Source: Solirubrobacterales bacterium (GTDB lineage: Bacteria; Actinomycetota; Thermoleophilia; Solirubrobacterales; Solirubrobacteraceae). From it: a DNA stretch of 11,508 bases. The notes beneath the pieces were generated by a model that saw nothing but the letters and a program-made list of their open reading frames with translations, ran no database searches and was not told where the DNA came from. The translations under genes and the position numbers were made by a program. Below are positions 6,414 through 11,508 of this stretch, piece by piece (position 1 is the first letter of the stretch; each line of letters opens with the position of its first letter). The stretch covers positions 8,895-20,402 of the forward strand of contig PLYX01000016.1 of assembly GCA_003151895.1 (NCBI GenBank), in the 5' to 3' direction.

Positions 6414-6442
6414 GCCCGCTCCAAACCTAGACTGTTGCGGTC
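6414..6442. promoter_or_regulatory. 29-bp divergent intergenic region with overlapping -10 elements
   Basis: Plus strand: TAGACT at 6428-6433, 9 nt before the ATG at 6443. Minus strand: TAGGTT (complement of 6424-6429), 10 nt before the ATG at 6413. The two hexamers share the TA at 6428-6429. The minus-strand gene also has GGAG (complement of 6419-6422) five bases before its ATG, whereas the plus-strand gene has no Shine-Dalgarno and would be near-leaderless. With only 29 bp between start codons, both promoters must lie in or close to this gap. No convincing -35 boxes were seen. Confidence 0.45.
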
Positions 6443-8236
6443 ATGGCTTCCCATCCGAGCGCGCCGCCCGCGTCGATTGTCGTTCCCACGCGCATGCGTC
6501 CCGACTACCTCGAGGTGGCGCTCGCCTCGATCGCTCCGCAGGTGACGGATGCGGGAGCGGAGCTGATCGTGGTCGATGATGCCGGTCCCTCCGAGCAGGG
6601 CCGCGTGCTCGCCCAGCGGTTCGGCGCGCGCTACGAGCCGCACCCGCGGCCGCTCGGCTTGAACGTCGCGCGCAACACCGGCGTGGAATGCTCCACCGGC
6701 GAGCTCGTGGTGTTCGTCGACGACGACATCGAGGTCTGCGACGGCTGGCTCGCGGCGCTGCTCGCCGCCGCGCGCGAGCATCCCGACGTGGAGGTGTTCA
6801 CCGGCCCGATCGTGCCGCGCCTTGAGGGCAACCCGCCCCGAAGCTGCGGGCGCGAGGGGCCTCCGATCACCTCGCTCGACCTCGGTCGGAAGGACACGCC
6901 CGCGCGCTACGCGTGGGGAGCCAACATGGCCATCCGCCGCCGCGCCCTGGAGCGCGTCGGGCCGTTCGACGTCTCGCTCGAGCACGGCGGCGACGAGCAG
7001 GAGTGGCAGGAACGCCTTCGCGCAACCTCCGGCGACCACGATCGCGTGAGCATGCCCGTCCTATACGTGGCGCGCGCGGCCGTACACCACCGCCGCTCCG
7101 CTTCGGACGCGCGCCTTGGTCCTCTGTGCCGCGGCGCCCGAGCGCGCGGACGAGCGGCGCGGCGCTTCGATGCCTGGCGCGGCGAGGCGGGCGGGCGGGT
7201 TCCCGGTCTTTTGCGCGAGCTGCGCACGCTCGCGGGCTGCCTCGGTCACGTCGTGCGCCGCCGCTGTCCCGCCGGTCTCACGATGGTCGCCCACAGCTTC
7301 GGCCGCGTCGAGGAAGCGCTGCGCGCCCGTCGGAGCGTTCCAGCGTCAGGTGAGGCCCCGATCGGCGCGGCGAACGGAGGGACATCGGCAACCGGCGCCC
7401 GGGCGGTGGGCGGGATTTCGTCGGACGGGGGTCCGCCCGACGACTTCCTCTCAGGCGAAAGCGGCGCCGTCGGCGGTCTTGACAGCGTGCGCCGCTCCGC
7501 GCTCGACCTCGGCGCCGATGCGCTGGACGTCGCCTCGGGCCGCCGGCTGCGCCTACAGCTCGCGGCACGCCGCTCGCCCCCCACGCGCCGCGTGCTCGTG
7601 CTCGGTCTCGAGCGGCCCGAGCACGGCACGCTCGTGAAGGGTGTGCGCGCCGAGCTCGCCCGCTCGCGCCATGAAGTCGAGCTGTGCTTGGCCTCGCCCG
7701 GGGATCGCGGCAAGTTCGAGAACCTCAACCTGCTGCTCGCCGCGCACCCACCGGGCGACCGCGACTGGCTGCTCGTGGTTGACGACGACATCGTCCTGCC
7801 CCACGGTTTCCTCGACCGCTTCCTGTTCCTCGCCGATCGCTTTCGCCTCGACCTCGCCCAACCGGCTCACAGGCTGGCCTCCCACGCCGCGTGGAGGGTG
7901 ACCCGCCGCAGGCCGGACAGCATTGTGCGCGAGACGAGCTTCGTCGAGATCGGTCCCGTGACCGCGTTCGCGCGCTCCACCTTCTCGACGCTGCTGCCAT
8001 TCCCCGACCTGCGCATGGGCTGGGGCTTGGACGTCCACTGGGCGGCGCTCGCGCGTGAGCATGGCTGGCGCTGCGGCGTGATCGACGCTGTCCCGATCCG
8101 CCATCGCGCCGCGCCCGCCGCCAGCGCCTACTCGCGCGAGCAGGCGCTCGCCGAGGCGCGCTCCTTCCTCGAGCATCGTCCCTATATGAGCGCGAGCGAA
8201 GCTCAGCGAACCCTCGTGACCCACCGACGCTGGTGA
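6443..8236 (+). CDS. Two-module glycosyltransferase: GT2 domain fused to a second GT-A-like domain
   Basis: 597 residues. Residues 10-295 form a GT2 module: SIVVPTR (11-17), LIVVDDAG (41-48), RNTG (77-80), the metal/nucleotide site FVDDDIEV (91-98), GANMAIRR (159-166) and the GGDEQEW acid/base region (182-188). Residues 298-348 are a Gly/Ser/Ala-rich linker. The second module starts near 380 with the strand RRVLVLGLERP, has KFENLNLLLA (424-433), another aspartate-rich motif LLVVDDDIVLP (443-453), then AQPAHRLASHAAW (472-484), EIGPVTAF (502-509), MGWGLDVHW (525-533) and IDAVPIRHR (547-555). This looks like a distinct nucleotide-diphospho-sugar-transferase-type fold that I cannot assign to a characterised family. 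First gene of the plus-strand operon; its TGA overlaps the next gene's GTG. The reading frame is uninterrupted through the linker. Possibly bifunctional; substrates unknown. Confidence 0.88.
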   Translation: MASHPSAPPASIVVPTRMRPDYLEVALASIAPQVTDAGAELIVVDDAGPSEQGRVLAQRFGARYEPHPRPLGLNVARNTGVECSTGELVVFVDDDIEVCDGWLAALLAAAREHPDVEVFTGPIVPRLEGNPPRSCGREGPPITSLDLGRKDTPARYAWGANMAIRRRALERVGPFDVSLEHGGDEQEWQERLRATSGDHDRVSMPVLYVARAAVHHRRSASDARLGPLCRGARARGRAARRFDAWRGEAGGRVPGLLRELRTLAGCLGHVVRRRCPAGLTMVAHSFGRVEEALRARRSVPASGEAPIGAANGGTSATGARAVGGISSDGGPPDDFLSGESGAVGGLDSVRRSALDLGADALDVASGRRLRLQLAARRSPPTRRVLVLGLERPEHGTLVKGVRAELARSRHEVELCLASPGDRGKFENLNLLLAAHPPGDRDWLLVVDDDIVLPHGFLDRFLFLADRFRLDLAQPAHRLASHAAWRVTRRRPDSIVRETSFVEIGPVTAFARSTFSTLLPFPDLRMGWGLDVHWAALAREHGWRCGVIDAVPIRHRAAPAASAYSREQALAEARSFLEHRPYMSASEAQRTLVTHRRW

Positions 8237-9468
8237 AGGTCGCGATCGTCTCGGAGTTCTACCCGCGCCAGGGCGACCCGGTCTTGGGCGTGTGGGCGCA
8301 CCGTCAGGCTCTCGCCGCGCGCGATGCCGGCGCAGAGGTGCGCGTGCTCGTGCTGCACCGGCTCGTCCCGCCGCGCGCCTCGTTTTTTCAGGGCACACCC
8401 AACCCACCGGCGGGCGCCGCGAGGGCTCTCAGGAACCTCGCGGGCGAGCCGCGCCGGCAGATCCATGACGGCCTGCGGGTCACCTACGTGCGCTACGTCT
8501 CCCCACCACGCTCAAGCTCCTACCCCGCATGGGGGGCATGGGCGGCTCCGGCGCTCGGCCTCGCGCTGCGCCGGCTGCGCCGTTCGTTCGAGTACGACCT
8601 GATCCATGCCCACAACGCGGTGCCGGCGGGCGATGCGGTACGCCGCTCGCGTGTCGGGGTGCCGCTCGTCGTGTCGGTGCACGGCGGGGACGTGCTCTAT
8701 ACCGCGCCTCGCAGCGACGCCGGCCGGGAGGCCGTCGAACGTGGCCTCGGGGCGGCGGCGACGGTGCTCGCCAACAGCCGCGGCATCGCCGAGCTGGCCG
8801 GCTCCTACGGCGCGGCCGACGTGCGCGTGGTGCACCTCGGCGCGGACCTGCCCTCACGCGGGAGGGGCACGGCAGTCCGGCGTGAGCAGGCCCCCTCGCT
8901 CGTGACGGTCGGCCACCTCGTGGCACGCAAGCGCCACGCCGACGTTATGCGCGCGTTGGCGGTGCTGGCCAAGCGCCATCCGACGCTGCGCTACGTGATC
9001 GTGGGCGACGGTCCCGAGCGGGTTGCGCTGGAAGGGCTCGCAGCGCGCCTCGGGGTCGCGGAGCGCGTCAGGTTCCGCGGTCAGTTGCCACCGGCCGAGG
9101 CGATCGAGGAGGCGCGCCGGTGCACGCTGTTCGCGATGCCCTCCACCGAGGAGGCGTTCGGCGTGGCCTACATAGAGGCGATGGCGGGCGGCGTGCCCGC
9201 GATCGGCTGTCGCGGCGAGCCCGGGCCGGAGGAGATCGCCGCGGCGGGCGACGGGTTCGTGCTCGTCCCACCAGGTGACATCGAGCGGCTCACGCAGCGC
9301 ATCGACGAGCTCCTCTCCGACCCCCAGCGACTGCGCGAGGCGAGCATTCGCGCACGCGAGACGGTCGCCGCCAACTTCACCTGGAGGAGCTGCGGCGAGG
9401 AGACGCTCGCCGCCTACGAGCACGCGCTCGGAGGGAAGTCGTCCGCGCAGGGGACATCCGCCGGATGA
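8233..9468 (+). CDS. GT4-family (GT-B) glycosyltransferase
   Basis: 411 residues. The N-terminal acceptor domain opens with KVAIVSEFYPRQGDPVLGVW (2-21), the usual first strand and glycine-rich loop, and carries DLIHAHNAVPAG (122-133) and VSVHGGDV (147-154). The C-terminal donor domain has VGHLVARKRHADV (226-238), YVIVGDGPER (254-263), VRFRGQL (279-285) and the EX7E motif E307 to E315 in EEAFGVAYIEAMAGGVP. No signal peptide or membrane segment is seen, so a cytoplasmic-face enzyme is likely. The GTG start overlaps the previous stop (GTGA), implying coupled translation with the two-module transferase. The last dozen residues (GKSSAQGTSAG) are a low-complexity tail. Donor sugar unknown. Confidence 0.94.
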   Translation: MKVAIVSEFYPRQGDPVLGVWAHRQALAARDAGAEVRVLVLHRLVPPRASFFQGTPNPPAGAARALRNLAGEPRRQIHDGLRVTYVRYVSPPRSSSYPAWGAWAAPALGLALRRLRRSFEYDLIHAHNAVPAGDAVRRSRVGVPLVVSVHGGDVLYTAPRSDAGREAVERGLGAAATVLANSRGIAELAGSYGAADVRVVHLGADLPSRGRGTAVRREQAPSLVTVGHLVARKRHADVMRALAVLAKRHPTLRYVIVGDGPERVALEGLAARLGVAERVRFRGQLPPAEAIEEARRCTLFAMPSTEEAFGVAYIEAMAGGVPAIGCRGEPGPEEIAAAGDGFVLVPPGDIERLTQRIDELLSDPQRLREASIRARETVAANFTWRSCGEETLAAYEHALGGKSSAQGTSAG

Positions 9469-9505
9469 CATCCCGGTGATCGACGACACTTGCGATGAGC
9501 CCTCG

Positions 9506-10585
9506 GTGAAGCCCGTCCTGTTCGTCACCGGCCACGCGCCGGCCTACCGTGTCGCCGCGTTCGAGCGCCTGCATGAGCGGGAGGATGTCGAGTTCGCGCT
9601 GTTCGGCGGACGCCTCAAGCACGGCGGCGGCCCAACCGCGCAGGACCTGCCTTTCCCCCACCGCCATGTGCGCGAGCACGAGCTGTATGCGCTGGCGGCG
9701 AGCGGACGCTATCGCGCAGTGGTGTGCCCCACCGGCGGGCGCGTCGCCGTGCTCGGCGCGTGGGCCGGCGCACGGCGGGCGCGCGTGCCGTTGATCCTGT
9801 GGACGTCGCTGTGGGCGCACCCGCGCAGCGCCGCCCATGCGCTCAGCTACCTGGCTCTGCGTCGCCTGTACCGCTCGGCGGACGCGGTGGTCACCTACGG
9901 CCCACACGTGAGCGCCTACGTGCGGGCGCGCGGCGCGCACCACGTGCACGTCGCCCCGCAGTCGGTCGACAACGCCTTCTGGAGCTCGCCCGAAGTGAGC
10001 ATGCCGAACGATCCCGCATGGCCCGCCAACGCGGCTGTGAAGTTCTTGTTTGCGGGACGCCCCGCGCGGGAAAAGGGACTGGGGGTGCTGGTAGAGGCTT
10101 GGAGTACGTCGGGCCTACAGGCACCCACCGCCGCGCTCGTCCTCGTCGGCGCGGGATCCACCCCCCCTTGGGTCCCGGCCGGCGGCGCGGTGGTGGGACT
10201 CGACCACGTCTCCCCGACCGAGCTGCGCAACTTCTATGCCGCCGCCGACGTTCTGGTGTTGCCATCGATTCCAACGCGCACCTTCCGCGAGCCATGGGGG
10301 CTCGTGGCGAACGAGGCCATGAACCGTGGACTTCCCGTGATCGCAAGCGACGCCGTCGGGGCCGCCGCGGGCGGCCTGGTGCGCGACGGGCGCAACGGCA
10401 TCGTCGTGCCGGCCGGGAACCCCATCGCGCTGGCCGCCGCGCTCAGGCGACTCGCCGGCGACCCCTCGCTGCGCGCTCGCCTGGGCGAAGCCGGGCGCGA
10501 AGACGTGAGCGCCTACACCCACGACGCCTGGGCGGCAGGCTTCTCCGATGCACTTGCCGACGTCGCACTCTCCCGGGGGCGGTGA
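9506..10585 (+). CDS. GT4-family (GT-B) glycosyltransferase
   Basis: 359 residues from GTG at 9506, which puts the first beta strand (KPVLFVTGHAPAYRVAAF) at the N-terminus. The open frame runs upstream to 9275 but that part is the previous gene out of frame; GTG at 9476 is the only other reasonable start and would add ten residues of no apparent structure. Acceptor-domain marks: ALFGGR (31-36), LILWTSLWAHP (96-106), DAVVTYGPHV (126-135). Donor-domain marks: FAGRPAREKGLGVLVEAW (182-199), LVLVGAG (211-217), AAADVLVLPS (245-254), the EX7E motif E262 to E270 (REPWGLVANEAMNRGLPV) and GIVVPAGN (298-305). There is a 37-bp gap after the preceding transferase and 7 bp before the next gene, so it is in the same operon. 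Substrate unknown. Confidence 0.9.
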   Translation: MKPVLFVTGHAPAYRVAAFERLHEREDVEFALFGGRLKHGGGPTAQDLPFPHRHVREHELYALAASGRYRAVVCPTGGRVAVLGAWAGARRARVPLILWTSLWAHPRSAAHALSYLALRRLYRSADAVVTYGPHVSAYVRARGAHHVHVAPQSVDNAFWSSPEVSMPNDPAWPANAAVKFLFAGRPAREKGLGVLVEAWSTSGLQAPTAALVLVGAGSTPPWVPAGGAVVGLDHVSPTELRNFYAAADVLVLPSIPTRTFREPWGLVANEAMNRGLPVIASDAVGAAAGGLVRDGRNGIVVPAGNPIALAAALRRLAGDPSLRARLGEAGREDVSAYTHDAWAAGFSDALADVALSRGR

Positions 10586-10587
10586 GG
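10581..10587 (+). promoter_or_regulatory. Ribosome binding site GGTGAGG that favours a TTG start
   Basis: GGTGAGG overlaps the stop of the preceding glycosyltransferase and ends five bases before TTG at 10593. It favours TTG as the start of the secreted protein over ATG 10548, which would overlap the upstream gene by 38 bp and adds residues before the signal peptide that add nothing recognisable. Confidence 0.5.
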
Positions 10588-10592
10588 TAGCG

Positions 10593-11210
10593 TTGCATCC
10601 CTTGGAAGGGCTGCTGGTCAACCTGTGGAGGGGCATAGGCGCCGTCACAACCGTTACGCGACGCCCGATCGGGCGAGCCGTGGCGGGCGCGCGCACGATC
10701 GCCCTCACCGCGGCGCCGGCGCTTGCGGCGGTGACACTGCTCGCCGGCGCTCCCGCCGCTCAGGCGAGCGAAGCGCAGACGATCATCGAAAAGTGCGGGC
10801 ACGGGGAACCGTTCAGCGGCTACAGCCAGAACGCGTATCGCGAAGCGTTGAAGCACATGCCGACCGAGATCAGCGAGTACACCGACTGCGCCAACCTGAT
10901 TCGCAAGGACGAGCTCGCCGCGGCCGGCGGCGGCGCGGGCGCAGCGGCTTCAGGCGCCTCGTCAAACGTCGCGCTGCCGCTGACCCCGTCTGAGCAGCGT
11001 GCGGTGCAGAGCGCCCACAACAACGGCTCGGCGCCCGTACGGGTGGGAAGCGTTCCGATCCGCCCGGGTGTCGTGCACGCCGACATCGCCTCGGCGGTGA
11101 ACACGTTGCCCGACTCGCTGTTCGCCGTGCTCGCGTTCATGCTCGCCGGCGCGCTGGTGCTTGCTGTCGGGGAGGTGCATAAGCGTGTCCGCGCACGCCG
11201 CGACGGCTGA
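10593..11210 (+). CDS. Secreted, C-terminally membrane-anchored protein of unknown function
   Basis: 205 residues from TTG 10593 (220 from ATG 10548). A basic N-region (RRPIGRAVAGAR) leads into a hydrophobic stretch (ALTAAPALAAVTLLAG) and a signal-peptidase-like site APAAQA|SE after residue 58. The mature part has two cysteines (C68, C99) flanking a Tyr-rich helical segment, GYSQNAYREALKHMP and EISEYTDC, then a Gly/Ala/Ser-rich stretch (111-123). A single membrane segment at about 176-192 (LFAVLAFMLAGALVLAV) is followed by a basic tail (HKRVRARRDG). The topology is therefore external domain, C-terminal anchor, short cytoplasmic tail. I do not recognise the family. Position between glycosyltransferases and a multi-spanning membrane protein, which it overlaps by 26 bp, suggests a role in glycan export, attachment or assembly; that is inference. 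Confidence 0.82.
   Translation: MHPLEGLLVNLWRGIGAVTTVTRRPIGRAVAGARTIALTAAPALAAVTLLAGAPAAQASEAQTIIEKCGHGEPFSGYSQNAYREALKHMPTEISEYTDCANLIRKDELAAAGGGAGAAASGASSNVALPLTPSEQRAVQSAHNNGSAPVRVGSVPIRPGVVHADIASAVNTLPDSLFAVLAFMLAGALVLAVGEVHKRVRARRDG
11169..11175 (+). promoter_or_regulatory. Ribosome binding site GGGGAGG for the downstream membrane protein
   Basis: A strong purine-rich Shine-Dalgarno inside the end of the secreted-protein gene, nine bases before GTG at 11185. It decides the start of the 3'-partial gene. Confidence 0.55.
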
Positions 11211-11508
11211 GCGTCCGCCGGTGGGGCTCGTCCACGAGCCCGGGGATGCTCCGTCGCCGCCGATCGGCTCGCCGCAAAGGCCCGGCGCGACGATGGCCGC
11301 GACGCTCGCGGTCGCCGGCGTCCTGTGCTTCGCGACATTCATCGCCGGGGGCGGGCTGAATCTCGCCCCGATGACGACACTCGAGCTGGCTCTCACGCTC
11401 GCCGCGGGGGCGACGGTCGCGGGCGCCATGGTGCTGGCCCCCGCCGGCACGCGCTTCTACGGCCTGTGGTCGGTCGGCCTGCTGCTGGCGTTCACGGCAC
11501 TCACCGGC
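11185..11508 (+). CDS. Multi-spanning membrane protein, N-terminal part (O-antigen ligase/polymerase-like?), 3' end outside window
   Basis: An open frame of 108 codons from GTG 11185 to the end of the window, too incomplete to show a stop. Residues 1-36 are a Pro/Ala-rich hydrophilic lead (SPPIGSPQRPGA). Three hydrophobic segments follow: about 37-57 (MAATLAVAGVLCFATFIAGG), 65-85 (LALTLAAGATVAGAMVLA) and 92-108 (YGLWSVGLLLAFTALTG, cut by the window). The regular closely spaced membrane helices, and its place at the end of a glycosyltransferase operon, fit an O-antigen ligase or polysaccharide polymerase, but no diagnostic motif is in view. It overlaps the preceding gene by 26 bp in another frame and has a strong Shine-Dalgarno, so it belongs to the same operon. 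The coding call is well supported; the function is tentative. Confidence 0.75.
   Translation, partial: MSAHAATAERPPVGLVHEPGDAPSPPIGSPQRPGATMAATLAVAGVLCFATFIAGGGLNLAPMTTLELALTLAAGATVAGAMVLAPAGTRFYGLWSVGLLLAFTALTG

Noticed and set aside
6206..7039. 277-codon minus-strand frame across the divergent promoter
   Set aside because: It runs through two gene starts on opposite strands and contains out-of-frame pieces of the GT4 enzyme; no motif of its own.
7420..7441. Imperfect hairpin (9-bp arms, one mismatch) in the linker of the fused transferase
   Set aside because: It lies within coding sequence, has no T-run, and is explained by GC-rich linker codons.
7317..7590. Possible frameshift joining two separate glycosyltransferase genes
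   Set aside because: The frame stays open through the linker, both modules are in the same frame, and no stop or good internal start with a Shine-Dalgarno was seen.
7553..8407. 284-codon minus-strand frame opposite the second module of the fused transferase
   Set aside because: Antisense shadow. The plus-strand frame has ordered structural motifs and overlaps properly with the next gene.
9724..10590. 288-codon plus-strand frame over the third GT4 gene
   Set aside because: The alternate frame carries the EX7E and glycine motifs of GT4; this one is Arg-rich without motifs.

Overview
This is a high-GC window (about 70% in the stretches I counted, with frequent GTG starts and tightly overlapping genes). 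It encodes nucleotide-sugar and glycosyltransferase functions of a cell-surface polysaccharide locus. Base composition, apparently leaderless promoters and the style of the secreted and membrane proteins suggest an actinobacterium, possibly of the Thermoleophilia/Solirubrobacterales type. That placement is inference: there is no rRNA or other marker in the window.

Layout. (1) Positions 2-1454, plus strand: the C-terminal end of a GDP-mannose 4,6-dehydratase, then a PLP-dependent DegT/WbpE-type sugar aminotransferase. (2) Positions 1500-4569, minus strand, read right to left: a divergent GMD-like SDR whose catalytic glutamate position is alanine, a WbpA/WecC-type UDP-sugar 6-dehydrogenase, and a WbpD-type left-handed beta-helix acyltransferase coupled to it by a GTGA overlap. 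(3) Positions 4650-5218, plus strand: a ribbon-helix-helix antitoxin and MazF-type toxin pair, of clearly lower GC at its start, lying between two minus-strand sugar genes. (4) Positions 5220-6413, minus strand: a GT4 glycosyltransferase with a cysteine cluster and an acidic/glycine-rich interdomain insert. (5) Positions 6443-11508, plus strand: one apparent operon. It holds a two-module glycosyltransferase (GT2 plus a second GT-A-like module), two GT4 enzymes, a small secreted C-terminally anchored protein of unknown function, and the start of a multi-spanning membrane protein that may be an O-antigen ligase/polymerase-like protein.

How it fits together. The dehydrogenase, aminotransferase and acyltransferase are three of the four activities that make a UDP-2,3-diacetamido-2,3-dideoxy-uronic acid from UDP-GlcNAc. 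The fourth, a WbpB-type 3-dehydrogenase, is not visible here. The GMD pair would supply a GDP-6-deoxy-mannose-derived sugar. The four glycosyltransferase genes would assemble the glycan, and the distal membrane proteins may handle export, polymerisation or attachment. Every visible transcription-unit start has a TANNNT hexamer 6-10 nt upstream of the start codon, and two share TAGACT-N9-ATG, which suggests leaderless or near-leaderless transcripts. No stretch over 300 bases lacks a gene. I saw no rRNA, tRNA, CRISPR array or insertion sequence.
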